From positions 801,878 through 865,877 of the forward strand of contig JADCLS010000001.1 in assembly GCA_026702845.1 (NCBI GenBank): DNA of 64,000 nt, given 5' to 3'. The position numbers were made by a program, and so were the translations under genes. Under the pieces are notes generated by a model. The model did no database searches and was not told the DNA's origin. It saw only the letters and a list, made by a program, of their open reading frames with translations. The stretch's first letter is position 1. Each line of letters opens with the position of its first letter. This stretch comes from Candidatus Heimdallarchaeota archaeon. Lineage in GTDB: Archaea > Asgardarchaeota > Heimdallarchaeia > Heimdallarchaeales > Kariarchaeaceae. Positions 1 to 8,609 of this stretch are shown here, piece after piece.

Positions 1-443
1 ATTCCTGGGCCAATAATAAATTCCGAGAGGTAATTGGTAATATCAATGATGATCAGTTTACACTACTCGACGAGGATGTTGGGAAATCTTTGAAAGAGCT
101 AGTAATACATCAAATTGTTACCTGCGAATTACTATTACGATCTCAAGAGGAGATCGAACCAATGATCAAGAATTTACATGCAATGGCAAAAGCTGAATTG
201 ATGGAATTCTGGAGAAAATCAGATGATGCATTTGCAGAAAAGATCCATACTGATTTTGAAGGTGTAGTCAACATGCCTGTTTCGGAGACTCAAAAGATAG
301 AAGTACAGAAAACAGAGATGTTATTTGCCTATACAGATCACTCAACATTTCATCGTGGGCAGATGTTAACTATGATCAAAAAACTTGGTCAAGATGCAGT
401 CAATACTGATTTCTATTCATATTTGCTAGTCAAGTATATGTAA
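1..443 (+). CDS. DinB-family protein, 5' end cut by window edge
   Basis: The reading frame is open from the first bases of the window. It reads SWANNKFREVIGNINDD before the first internal TTG at 90, which matches the N-terminal helix of DinB/YfiT-type four-helix bundles, so the gene begins outside the window. A His in VIHQIV and a C-terminal HSTFHRGQ motif are the usual metal-binding histidines, and the ending resembles the family's usual tail. DinB-fold proteins are metal-dependent, mostly thiol (bacillithiol or mycothiol) transferases or of unknown activity. The archaeal substrate is unknown. The 3' end overlaps the convergent GTPase gene by 14 bp. Confidence 0.8.
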   Translation, partial: SWANNKFREVIGNINDDQFTLLDEDVGKSLKELVIHQIVTCELLLRSQEEIEPMIKNLHAMAKAELMEFWRKSDDAFAEKIHTDFEGVVNMPVSETQKIEVQKTEMLFAYTDHSTFHRGQMLTMIKKLGQDAVNTDFYSYLLVKYM

Positions 444-990
444 TTCCTTCAACCAACCATTCAATAGCTTCAATTATTCCATTCCCAAATTTCGCCGAAC
501 CCTCGAAAATTCCAAATTTTCTTTGCTTCAGACTGTTGAGTTGGATAAAATCCTTAATCTCAGCAGCTTTCATTGGTGATAGTTCAACAAGATCCTGTTT
601 ATTGAGAAGTATCATCATTGGTATTTCATCAGGAATGATGTCCAATACATATTCAAATTGTCTTTGAGCCTCCATATATCTGTGCTCTTCAATTTCCTTT
701 TTCAATGTGGCATCTAAGACAAAGATAACGGCATTCGATTCTAACACTGCTTCTTCCCAATAAATCTGCTGGAATTGTACCTGTCCCCCAAGGTCAATTG
801 CTGCTACTTTAACTCCTTCAATCAACACAAAATTTTGACGAACATCAAACCCCAAGGTCATATATGGGTCTTCAATAACAGGGTTTCCACTCTCAAGAAA
901 TCGAACTAGAGTAGTTTTGCCTGATTGGCTAGGTCCAACAAAAGTAATCTTTGGTTCATTACCTTTGTTTAAAGCCTTGAATAGACCCAT
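430..990 (-). CDS. Arf-like small GTPase
   Basis: This 186-residue protein has all GTP-binding motifs: P-loop GPSQSGKTT (19-27), switch I Thr45, DLGGQ at 66-70 (the Arf/Sar/Rag-type G3 with GGQ), NKQD at 130-133 and SAK at 165-167. The length is that of Arf-family GTPases, which in eukaryotes drive vesicle coat recruitment. Archaeal relatives are abundant in Asgard genomes, where their role is unknown. The N-terminus begins Met-Gly-Leu-Phe with a hydrophobic stretch, like the myristoylated amphipathic helix of Arf. No CAAX-type tail is present. It is followed downstream by a convergent DinB gene and preceded by a PlsC-like acyltransferase on the same strand with a 60 bp gap. Confidence 0.9.
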   Translation of the reverse strand: MGLFKALNKGNEPKITFVGPSQSGKTTLVRFLESGNPVIEDPYMTLGFDVRQNFVLIEGVKVAAIDLGGQVQFQQIYWEEAVLESNAVIFVLDATLKKEIEEHRYMEAQRQFEYVLDIIPDEIPMMILLNKQDLVELSPMKAAEIKDFIQLNSLKQRKFGIFEGSAKFGNGIIEAIEWLVEGITYT

Positions 991-1050
991 CTAATTGTAT
1001 TAAATATTTTCACATTAATATAATCTTCTTATAATTTTCTCATTAATTGA

Positions 1051-1881
1051 TTATTTCTTAGTAGGATTTTTTTGCCAATGTCGAGTCCTTTGAACCATAT
1101 AAGGGCCTTTAGGTCTCAATTCCTCAATTCCCTCTATAATGCGATCAACTACTTTTCTTGAGGTTTCTTTGGACTTGGGAAGAGAACGTAAATCATCCAA
1201 GTAAACAGGCTTACCATAGGTTAACGTTACCTCAATTGATCTTGGACCTCTACCTGTACTCAGTCGTTTTCCAACAGGCATGGCAAATTCAGCACCAGTA
1301 ATGAATGCAGGTATAATTGGTGCACTCACAGAATGAGCAAACATACCAGATCCCAATTTTCCAGGATTACATTTATTCTCTGACGGATTTTTATGTCTCT
1401 GCCCCTCAGGAAACCACATCATAGTATCTCCTCTGTTGACCCGACTTATTGAATACTCTACAATATCTGTGGATTTTGTTCCTTTCCTAACAGGAAACAC
1501 ATTCATCATCCTCCCAAAGGCGTGAAAATATTTGTTTCTCATAAGTTTTTCATCAGCAATGACGAGGGGAGGTCGATTAATATTCGCGGCGACTAAGAAT
1601 CCATCTAAATGTGATACATGATTTGGCATGACTACAAAATTAGAATCCTTGGGTAAATTTTCTTTTCCGTATATCTTCACTCTCCATCCCCGTTTAATGA
1701 TAAAACGGATGATAGGTGTTAAAATACCGAACCAAAAATAATTTGTTCTAAAATTGTAGTTGAAGAAATCGCAGGGACCCATCTTCCCGTCGATACTCTT
1801 TTGGAAATTTAACACTGTACTGTTCTTTTTGCTTTCAAATTCAGCTTCTATATTGGTTCTTCTAAAACGAAATATACTCAT
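1051..1881 (-). CDS. PlsC-like glycerolipid acyltransferase
   Basis: The protein (276 aa) carries the acyltransferase signature NHVSHLD (His88-x4-Asp93) and the glycerophosphate-binding block FPEGQR (157-162), in the right order and spacing for PlsC/AGPAT enzymes. These transfer an acyl chain from acyl-CoA or acyl-ACP to lysophosphatidate or related lipids at the membrane. A hydrophobic segment around residues 50-62 could anchor it. The family is standard in bacteria and eukaryotes but does not fit ether-lipid archaea, so its substrate here is open. A fatty acid-CoA ligase lies at 31.7 kb. It reads in the same direction as the Arf-like GTPase and may share its transcript. Confidence 0.85.
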   Translation of the reverse strand: MSIFRFRRTNIEAEFESKKNSTVLNFQKSIDGKMGPCDFFNYNFRTNYFWFGILTPIIRFIIKRGWRVKIYGKENLPKDSNFVVMPNHVSHLDGFLVAANINRPPLVIADEKLMRNKYFHAFGRMMNVFPVRKGTKSTDIVEYSISRVNRGDTMMWFPEGQRHKNPSENKCNPGKLGSGMFAHSVSAPIIPAFITGAEFAMPVGKRLSTGRGPRSIEVTLTYGKPVYLDDLRSLPKSKETSRKVVDRIIEGIEELRPKGPYMVQRTRHWQKNPTKK

Positions 1882-2293
1882 GATCTATCAACTCAGCATA
1901 AAATAGGTGATGATCTTCTGCAGCTAGTACAGGAATAGATGGGAAATAAAAAATATATTTCCGTATATGATCAATATATTTTGGATATATTTAAACATCG
2001 TTATCACTATAGCTATCTTCGTTTTGTTTCTTCCTAATCCTCGAGGGTCATGCTTCAAAATTTTACTTGTAAAGTCAAAATTTTTATTATTTCGTACATC
2101 AAAACAAGAGATTTCGGATAAGCGCTAATCTCTATCTATAGTTCCCGCTTTTTAGAAATATCTTGGAATTACTAAAATCGGAAATAAAAAAAATTATCGT
2201 TTTAAGCGTTAGTTCAATAATTTAGTAAACCGCTAAATTTTTCGAAATAAATCATAAATTATTGAAGGAAAACCTACTAATCCTTCATAGTTT
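1882..2293. other. Intergenic region, 412 bp
   Basis: This region has no convincing ORF. It lies upstream of the acyltransferase and downstream of the LRR gene, both on the minus strand. It is very AT-rich with several short GCGCTAA/GCGTTAG/CCGCTAA variants between 2119 and 2240. The copy at 2119-2129 (TAAGCGCTAAT) is identical to one in the large gap at 49.6 kb. No tRNA-like structure was seen. Confidence 0.5.
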
Positions 2294-3292
2294 CTATTTT
2301 CTCAAAGTAAAATCGGTCATTTTTGCTCTTTGATTACACGAAGGGCATTTCCCAGAAAATACTAATGAGGTGTGCAGATGATCTCTGTGAAATGCTGTTT
2401 GGCAGAAAGGGCATTCCAGCTGTTCTTCATTTGATTTAAATCCGAATTTACATACATGACAATGGTTGAGACTAGATCCACACTTAACACATTCTATTAA
2501 TCCTAATGCTTGAATATTGGCACAATTTGGACAGCTATGATTAGTATCTGATCTGATTATCTTCATATATACTCGCATGAATTCATCTACAAGTAACTTA
2601 CCATTATAATATCTATTGAATTCATCCAATGATTCATTCTCTGAGAAATCCAATTCTCTTAGATCTCCCAGCATCTCAAGACCCTTTACCACAAATTGTA
2701 ATTTATTCCCTCTCAGAGTGAGTGTATGCATGGATTTGAGTTTACTGATACTCTTCGGGATCATATTAATCTCATTGTGATCCAATCGAATGCTTTGTAA
2801 TGCTTTGATCTCTCCTATGTTCTCTGGAATCGCTTTAATATTATTGTTTGACAGATCTAGTTTCTCTAGCCGGCTAAGATTGCAGATACTATCCGGTATG
2901 CTAGTAATTTGGTTGTTGGATGCCACTAGTACTCGAAGTTTGGTTAGTTTACCTATGTCTTCTGGTAGTTCCTGTAATTCATTGTTTTCAAGATATAACT
3001 CCTCAAGTGAGCTAAGACCCCCGAATCCATCTGGCAGCTTACGTAGATCATTATCTGTCAACACTAATCTACGTAAATTTGATAGATTCGTTATACTCTC
3101 CGGTAAAGTTTCTATCATATTATTCTTGAGGTAGAGAATATCAAGGGAGTCAAGCATACCGATGCTTTCAGGTAGATGATTGATCACTCTGCTATCTATG
3201 GAAATGATTGATACATTACCATCAAGAAACATTGATTCTACCGTAATATTACCAATATCTCGCATGAAAGCATCATATAATTCTTGACTCAT
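2294..3292 (-). CDS. Leucine-rich repeat protein with C-terminal RING-like zinc module
   Basis: Residues about 26-225 are about eight leucine-rich repeats of 23 residues (pattern LPESIGxLxxLxxLxLxxN), the type found in bacterial and eukaryotic intracellular LRR proteins. The C-terminal 80 residues hold four CxxC pairs (254-257, 268-271, 278-281, 294-297), then His302 and His305, then CPSC 316-319. The series CHVC...CPFCxxxFHxxH...CPSC resembles a cross-brace RING-like or TFIIH-p44-like zinc fold, preceded by a zinc ribbon. No signal peptide is visible, so it should be cytosolic. A ubiquitin-ligase or scaffold role is inference only. The ATG at 3292 gives a clean start. Confidence 0.85.
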   Translation of the reverse strand: MSQELYDAFMRDIGNITVESMFLDGNVSIISIDSRVINHLPESIGMLDSLDILYLKNNMIETLPESITNLSNLRRLVLTDNDLRKLPDGFGGLSSLEELYLENNELQELPEDIGKLTKLRVLVASNNQITSIPDSICNLSRLEKLDLSNNNIKAIPENIGEIKALQSIRLDHNEINMIPKSISKLKSMHTLTLRGNKLQFVVKGLEMLGDLRELDFSENESLDEFNRYYNGKLLVDEFMRVYMKIIRSDTNHSCPNCANIQALGLIECVKCGSSLNHCHVCKFGFKSNEEQLECPFCQTAFHRDHLHTSLVFSGKCPSCNQRAKMTDFTLRK

Positions 3293-3354
3293 TGATGATT
3301 CTTAAGATTATTTTATTGTTAAATTATCGGGATATGAATGAATGAAAGTGTAAT

Positions 3355-4698
3355 TTACAGAGTTTTCCCTTTCATTCCTGAGGCTAAGCTATATACCCCC
3401 TCTGCCAGCACTGGATGACCATAAACCATATCTGCCAGATGTGTCCAACCAAGATCATTTTCCATTGCCATCACAATCATTTGAATCAGGCTACCTGTTC
3501 TCTCACCCCACAAATGTACACCAAGGATTTCGTTGGAACCTTTTCTTCCCACAGCCTTGAGTACACCATCCCAGTCTTCAACGATCATAGACTTACCTAA
3601 CCACTTGTTGTAGAATTTATGTATCACCACATCATCTCCATATTCCGCTCTGGCTTGTTCTTCTGTCAAACCAGTAGCTGCAAATTCTGGAGTAGTGAAA
3701 CAAATTCTAGGGACATTAGGCATCTTGAGCCTGTTCCACTTGGTTGGGTCTTTTTTATCTGCTTTAAGATTATTTAGGAGGACACCCGATTGATAAGAGG
3801 CCCAATTGGTGAACATGGGATTTCCAACCACATCTCCAATGGCGAAAATATGAGGTAAATTTGTCTGCATGAAGTCATTTACTACAATAGCTGATTTATT
3901 TCTCATTACTCCAATAGCATCAAGATTTAATTCATCTGAATTAGGTATCCTACCAGTGGCCACAAGCAGTTTATCCGCAGTATACTCTCCTTTGTTCTCT
4001 CCATCCTTTAGGATAATCGTAAATCCATCATCCTCTCTTACTTCATCCACAAATTTGTTTAGAATTATCCTAATCCCTAGTTTCCTCAAATAATCTGTCA
4101 AGATATGAGCCATCTCTGTATCCTCACCGGGAAGAATCTGTGGCATACCCTCAAATACTGTTACCTCAGTTCCTAGAGAATGATACAATTGAGCAAATTC
4201 TAATCCAATCCTGCCTCCACCAATTACTAGTAAGCTTTTAGGTACCTCTGTAAGCTCAAGTATCTCCTTACTAGTCATATAGTTCACATCCTTCAAGCCC
4301 GGAATGGGTGGTATCATGGATTTTGACCCTGTAGCGATTACAAATCGTTCAGCTTCATATTGCTGTCCATTCACATCAATGGTATGCTCATCAACAAATT
4401 TGGCCTCACCACGTATCACAGGCATATTAGTGCGTTCTTCAACATGTCTGAGTGTGCCAGATCTTATTCGCTCTACAATTTTCTGTTTATGTGCCACAAT
4501 TTGTTTAAAATCTTTAGTTTTATGTGATTTTTCAACTAGGGCTTTCGTGGGAATACAACCAGAACAAATACAGGTTCCACCAAAATGTGAGTCTACATCT
4601 TTCTCAACAATAGCAACCTTCCATCCTGCTCTGAAAAAGGCTACTGCTACTCTCCTTCCTGCAGAGCCAGAACCTATCGATATAAGATCATATCTCAT
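3355..4698 (-). CDS. Class I pyridine nucleotide-disulfide oxidoreductase (dihydrolipoamide dehydrogenase-like)
   Basis: The 447-residue protein has an FAD site GSGSAG (9-14), redox-active Cys43-x4-Cys48 in GGTCICSGCIPTK, an NAD(P)H site GGGRIG (160-165) and the C-terminal His428/Glu433 pair that serves as base in dihydrolipoamide dehydrogenase, glutathione reductase and mercuric reductase. An extra Cys45 sits between the two active-site cysteines. It transfers electrons from NAD(P)H through FAD to a disulfide substrate. No 2-oxoacid dehydrogenase or lipoyl genes are adjacent, so the substrate (lipoamide, coenzyme A disulfide or another) cannot be fixed from context. Confidence 0.88.
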   Translation of the reverse strand: MRYDLISIGSGSAGRRVAVAFFRAGWKVAIVEKDVDSHFGGTCICSGCIPTKALVEKSHKTKDFKQIVAHKQKIVERIRSGTLRHVEERTNMPVIRGEAKFVDEHTIDVNGQQYEAERFVIATGSKSMIPPIPGLKDVNYMTSKEILELTEVPKSLLVIGGGRIGLEFAQLYHSLGTEVTVFEGMPQILPGEDTEMAHILTDYLRKLGIRIILNKFVDEVREDDGFTIILKDGENKGEYTADKLLVATGRIPNSDELNLDAIGVMRNKSAIVVNDFMQTNLPHIFAIGDVVGNPMFTNWASYQSGVLLNNLKADKKDPTKWNRLKMPNVPRICFTTPEFAATGLTEEQARAEYGDDVVIHKFYNKWLGKSMIVEDWDGVLKAVGRKGSNEILGVHLWGERTGSLIQMIVMAMENDLGWTHLADMVYGHPVLAEGVYSLASGMKGKTL

Positions 4699-4755
4699 AA
4701 ATCATCATATATCATTCAAAATATTAAGATTTGGAGTATTGAATCTATTTCTTGC

Positions 4756-4980
4756 TCACGATTTATTCACTTGCAGATCAGATACTCCAGTGGAACCATA
4801 ACATTCCTTAATAAAAAAATCTATTATTTTATCTGAAAATTCTACTTCCCAGTTCATTTGGGGTGGAAATTCGATATTTCCATTGAATTTGAATCGAATT
4901 CTTCCATTAAATTCTCTCCTCCATGATTTTGAGTATTTCAGTGGTGATACTGGTAGTTTGACTATCATGGGTAATTTCAT
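4756..4980 (-). CDS. Small hypothetical protein, 74 aa
   Basis: This ORF fills the gap between the oxidoreductase and the VOC gene. It starts at ATG 4980 and ends 57 bp before the oxidoreductase start on the same strand. The sequence alternates aromatic and basic residues in a beta-like way (FNGRIRFKFNGNIEF) followed by a helix and ends in VSDLQVNKS. I do not recognise a family. It may be a real small gene or chance. Confidence 0.4.
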   Translation of the reverse strand: MKLPMIVKLPVSPLKYSKSWRREFNGRIRFKFNGNIEFPPQMNWEVEFSDKIIDFFIKECYGSTGVSDLQVNKS

Positions 4981-5083
4981 AGATGAACATAATAAGTTGA
5001 CCTAATATAGTTCTGAAATACTAAGAGCTTTTGTAGCGATATTTTTGAAAAAGATTTATTTGATATAAGGAAAAGAGTAAATT

Positions 5084-5473
5084 ATGCAAAGACCAGAATT
5101 GCCAAATAATGAAACTGAGAAGCTTATTACATTTATCTACTATAAGGATTTACAGGAGGGAATGGAATTCTATGGTGGTTTCCTTGGATTCCCAATGGAG
5201 ATAGACCAAGGATTCTGCAAAATCTATAAAATATCTGCATCAGGGTATATAGGAGTGGTGGATGAGAAATTTGGAATGCATAAGACCCATCCAGTCAAGC
5301 CTGTGCAGTTATGCTTACGTGTTCCTGATGTTTTGGCATTTTATAACTATTGTCAATATCATCAAGTATCCAACCTATCTGAGCTGTTTACCAACCAGGA
5401 ATTGAAAATAAAGGCATTTGTATTTGATGATCCAGAAGGTTATCAAATCGAGATCCAGGAATCAATCCTTTGA
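5084..5473 (+). CDS. VOC (glyoxalase/bleomycin resistance) superfamily protein
   Basis: This 129-residue protein has the beta-alpha-beta-beta-beta modules of the vicinal oxygen chelate fold: an N-terminal strand LITFIYYKD with the helix MEFYGGFLGF, and a C-terminal strand AFVFDDPEGYQIEIQE whose DPEG(Y)xIE motif (116-123) with the last Glu is a common metal ligand. The first-module metal ligand is not the usual His, so metal binding may be altered. VOC proteins act as glyoxalases, dioxygenases, isomerases or drug-binding proteins, and the substrate is not predictable here. The gene stands alone between divergent and convergent neighbours. Confidence 0.75.
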   Translation: MQRPELPNNETEKLITFIYYKDLQEGMEFYGGFLGFPMEIDQGFCKIYKISASGYIGVVDEKFGMHKTHPVKPVQLCLRVPDVLAFYNYCQYHQVSNLSELFTNQELKIKAFVFDDPEGYQIEIQESIL

Positions 5474-5521
5474 AGTTTTAATTTTAAATGATCAATATTC
5501 CAAGAAGTCTTTTAGTTCAAG

Positions 5522-6388
5522 TTATTTATTTTTTCTATTCTTTTGGATTACAGAATATGTTACAAGGCCTAGTATTAGTCCTGTGATTGGAAATGGTTGA
5601 GGTCTGTTCACACTTTCATCAATATTTGGATCATTTCTAACATATAGCTCTACATCAAGTCCCATCTCCTTAGTATTGGCTGGAAAACCTACCTGAAAAT
5701 CATACCACATTACATCGAATTCACCCAGGACCTCTTTGTCTGCATTTACTACGATATCATCCCCTGTAATCGCCCTATTTGATCCGTTATGTACATAGTC
5801 GCTAAACTTAGCAATAGCCATCATATCTGTCTTCTCAAGCATAAAATAAGGTGTATCTTCAACATAATCCCTATCTGTACTGAAATCAGAACTATAGAAT
5901 TTCATATTCAACATCAAGGTGTTACTTTCATTAAGAAAATCCCAGTTCCAAAATCTTATGGAGTATGTAATTTTAATAGTGGGTGTATTGAATTGATCAT
6001 TATCAATAATGGTGGGGATACTTGCTTTCTCAATCTTTACATTCACCCTATACTTGAATATTTTAGTCCAGAACTCAATATCAGCTGAGAAGCCGATTTC
6101 CTGTCCATCAGTGATATTTGAGAAACCAGTATTGTGATAATCCGGACCTGAAACAATACTTTCCATTCTTGGATCAATATACTCACCTTCTGCATCGACC
6201 TCGTAGACATTAAATACTTGAAAGAGGAAGTAATTGTAAGTATCGCCCCGTTCAAAATCGTAAAATCTCATCTTTGGAGTTGAATTCTCAAATAATAGTG
6301 TCATATGATCATAAGTTGTGGTCTTATCAGATGCAGCAGCCATGGGTAATAACATTAGTACCAAAAGTATAATTAATTTGACCTTCAT
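5522..6388 (-). CDS. Secreted, membrane-anchored protein of unknown function
   Basis: The 288-residue product starts with a clear signal peptide (MKVKLIILLVLMLLPMAAAS) and ends with a hydrophobic segment PITGLILGLVTYSVIQ followed by KNRKNK, the layout of a single-span surface protein facing outwards. The ectodomain is rich in beta-prone, acidic and aromatic residues. I do not recognise a family. Several other genes in this window (16.4 kb, 17.3 kb) have the same signal/ectodomain/anchor plan without obvious sequence similarity. Confidence 0.75.
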   Translation of the reverse strand: MKVKLIILLVLMLLPMAAASDKTTTYDHMTLLFENSTPKMRFYDFERGDTYNYFLFQVFNVYEVDAEGEYIDPRMESIVSGPDYHNTGFSNITDGQEIGFSADIEFWTKIFKYRVNVKIEKASIPTIIDNDQFNTPTIKITYSIRFWNWDFLNESNTLMLNMKFYSSDFSTDRDYVEDTPYFMLEKTDMMAIAKFSDYVHNGSNRAITGDDIVVNADKEVLGEFDVMWYDFQVGFPANTKEMGLDVELYVRNDPNIDESVNRPQPFPITGLILGLVTYSVIQKNRKNK

Positions 6389-6570
6389 GAATAATCTGTA
6401 ATCTTCATAGTATATAAAATTAGAGAATTATATACGCTGAATAAATTGATTATTACATTTAGGTACAGTGTAATAAAAAGAATCGAGATTACTTACAAGT
6501 AGCAATAAAAACCTCAAATCATCGGTTCTAAGCATACAAGTTTAATTATCAAGAACCTTTACTTATTGTT

Positions 6571-7272
6571 ATGGTATCACTATTATGGATAATCCCCCCG
6601 ATTATTATCGTTTTGTTATTTGTTAGTATTCGAACACTTGGTAAATTTGGTACTCGAGAGCTCATGTGGACCAGAGAGATAAATAAATTCAAAAAAGCCA
6701 ATTTGAAGAATTTGAGAACTGATCTGATTGTTTTCACTGGTAGCTCAAGTATACGAAAGTGGAGTACACTAGAAAAGGATATGTATCCATTGAATGTAAT
6801 CAACAGGGGTTTTGGTGGTGGTAGGATATTTGAGGTGACTGCTTACTATGATACTCTCATTAAAGACCACAAGCCTAAGGCAGTGGTATTTTATGCCGGC
6901 GAGAATGATCTAAGTGATTTTTTCTGGGTAAAAGCAGTAAGTACACCAAAACAAGTCTTGGAGGATTTCAAGATGTTTTGTGAGAAGTTCGAATCTAACT
7001 TTCCAGAAATTCCTCTATATTTCATTTCTATTAAACCTCCAAAAAGCAGACTGAAAAACTGGGAGAATATGCTACAAGCGAATAATTTGATCAAATCTTT
7101 TTGTGAGGAAAGAGAGACTAGGTATTTTATTGATATTGTGGAGGCCATGACAGATGACCAAGGAGTTATACTAGAAGGGATTTCTGCCTGGGATGGTATC
7201 CACATGAATTCCAAAGGATATGAGATTTGGACAGATATTATCAAACCTATACTTTTAGAGCATCATAGCTAG
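6571..7272 (+). CDS. Membrane-anchored SGNH/GDSL hydrolase
   Basis: This 233-residue protein begins with a transmembrane or signal-anchor segment (residues 3-20). SGNH blocks follow: GSSS at 57-60 with the nucleophile serine (GSSS variant of GDS), NRGFGG at 78-83, AGEND at 109-113 and DGIH with Asp208 and His211. The GSS...NRGFGG...YAGEND pattern is that of the Lipase_GDSL_2 group of esterases and carbohydrate deacetylases. The catalytic domain is probably outside the cell. The gene is followed 56 bp later by a medium-chain dehydrogenase on the same strand, possibly co-transcribed. Confidence 0.85.
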   Translation: MVSLLWIIPPIIIVLLFVSIRTLGKFGTRELMWTREINKFKKANLKNLRTDLIVFTGSSSIRKWSTLEKDMYPLNVINRGFGGGRIFEVTAYYDTLIKDHKPKAVVFYAGENDLSDFFWVKAVSTPKQVLEDFKMFCEKFESNFPEIPLYFISIKPPKSRLKNWENMLQANNLIKSFCEERETRYFIDIVEAMTDDQGVILEGISAWDGIHMNSKGYEIWTDIIKPILLEHHS

Positions 7273-7328
7273 TAGTAAATCCATTCATCCTCAGAAATAG
7301 TATTAATACTCAGAGTATAAAAGAAATT

Positions 7329-8519
7329 GTGATCACTGCCTTTTATGAGAAGAATTATCTCAAAATTGTTCTTTACAAAATCCTCAGCCCATTTTGGAAA
7401 GGTGTTCTGTTCTCACGATTATCACCGTTTATTGTTAGAGAACTACCAGATCCAGTGATAGAGTACCCTAATGAAGTACTAGTGAAAAACTTGAAAACTG
7501 GATTCTGTGGTTCTGATATGAGTATTCTCACTACTGATCTTGATACTAGGGTGGCTCCTGCTGCATTATCCATGTATAGCAGGATTTATCTCGGCCATGA
7601 GAATGTTGCAGAGATACTCGATGTGGGTGATGAGGTGGTGGGCTTGAAACCAGGTGATAGGGTTGTAGTTGCTGAAGGACAATCTTGCAAGTACCTAGGT
7701 CAGGAGTTATGTGATTCCTGTAAGGCTGGTAAACCCTTTATCTGTAAAAATATTTCTGTTCCTCATGATCAGCATATTGATACGGGTGGTGGTTTCTCTA
7801 CCAAGTGGAAGTATCATTATCAACAATTAATCAAGGTTCCTCGAGATATTTCTGATGATCTGGCAGTACTTACTGAACCATTTGGTATCGGTATGCGTGC
7901 AGTGCAAAGAAGAAAAGTACAAGCTGATGATACAGTGCTCATCTATGGATTTGGAACAATAGGAATAACAGTGTTGGTTGCACTTAAGCATTTCAATCCA
8001 GACCAAGAGGTATATGTTATAGCTCGACATCAATATCAGCAAGACTTGGTAAGAAAATATGGTGGAATGGTAATACAGGCAAGTTATGAAGAGATTGCTG
8101 AAAATAGGGATGCTCATTTGTATGAGGGATTATTGGGTAATAAGATGATTCTTGGAGGATTCGACCTGGTTTATGATTGTGTTGGCAATTCGATAACTAT
8201 TCATAACAGCCTTCGCTGGACCAAGGCAGGAGGTACAGTAGTTATAGTGGGTGTTAACTTGAACTTATCAAAGCTGGATTTATCACCTGTTTGGTATCAA
8301 GAGGTGGATCTGATTGGGTCCTACATCTCAGGCTGGGACAGTAAGGAGGATCTTTCCGAACACACCTATCATCAAGTATTTGAGCTATTCTGGAAGGGAA
8401 TGGTAGATCCAAAAGATATCATTACCCACCGATTCAAACTTGAAGAGTATAAAAAAGCTATAATGACCTTCAGAGATAAGAAAAAGACACAGGCAATCAA
8501 AATCATCTTTGAATTTTAA
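7329..8519 (+). CDS. Zinc-dependent medium-chain alcohol dehydrogenase family protein
   Basis: The 396-residue protein has the MDR layout: catalytic zinc ligands Cys60 (GFCGSD), His90-Glu91 (GHE) and Glu183, a structural zinc loop with Cys120, Cys128, Cys131 and Cys139, and an NAD(P)-binding site GFGTIG (207-212). It is longer at the N-terminus than typical family members by some 20 residues, and the start is a GTG at 7329, since no in-frame ATG fits. It oxidises or reduces an alcohol/aldehyde pair with NAD(P); the substrate is unknown. It follows the SGNH hydrolase on the same strand. Confidence 0.87.
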   Translation: MITAFYEKNYLKIVLYKILSPFWKGVLFSRLSPFIVRELPDPVIEYPNEVLVKNLKTGFCGSDMSILTTDLDTRVAPAALSMYSRIYLGHENVAEILDVGDEVVGLKPGDRVVVAEGQSCKYLGQELCDSCKAGKPFICKNISVPHDQHIDTGGGFSTKWKYHYQQLIKVPRDISDDLAVLTEPFGIGMRAVQRRKVQADDTVLIYGFGTIGITVLVALKHFNPDQEVYVIARHQYQQDLVRKYGGMVIQASYEEIAENRDAHLYEGLLGNKMILGGFDLVYDCVGNSITIHNSLRWTKAGGTVVIVGVNLNLSKLDLSPVWYQEVDLIGSYISGWDSKEDLSEHTYHQVFELFWKGMVDPKDIITHRFKLEEYKKAIMTFRDKKKTQAIKIIFEF

Positions 8520-8609
8520 ATGAATTCTGAGCTTCCTTCTCCTTGTCTGTTGGAAAAAATTTTCATGATGTAATATCAGATAATTACCAATTTTTTATTC
8601 TGATTTATT

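Noticed and set aside
2790..3134. Plus-strand ORF of 114 codons inside the LRR gene
   Set aside because: It is antisense to repeats with clear protein-level pattern; Ser/Leu-rich shadow composition and no motif.
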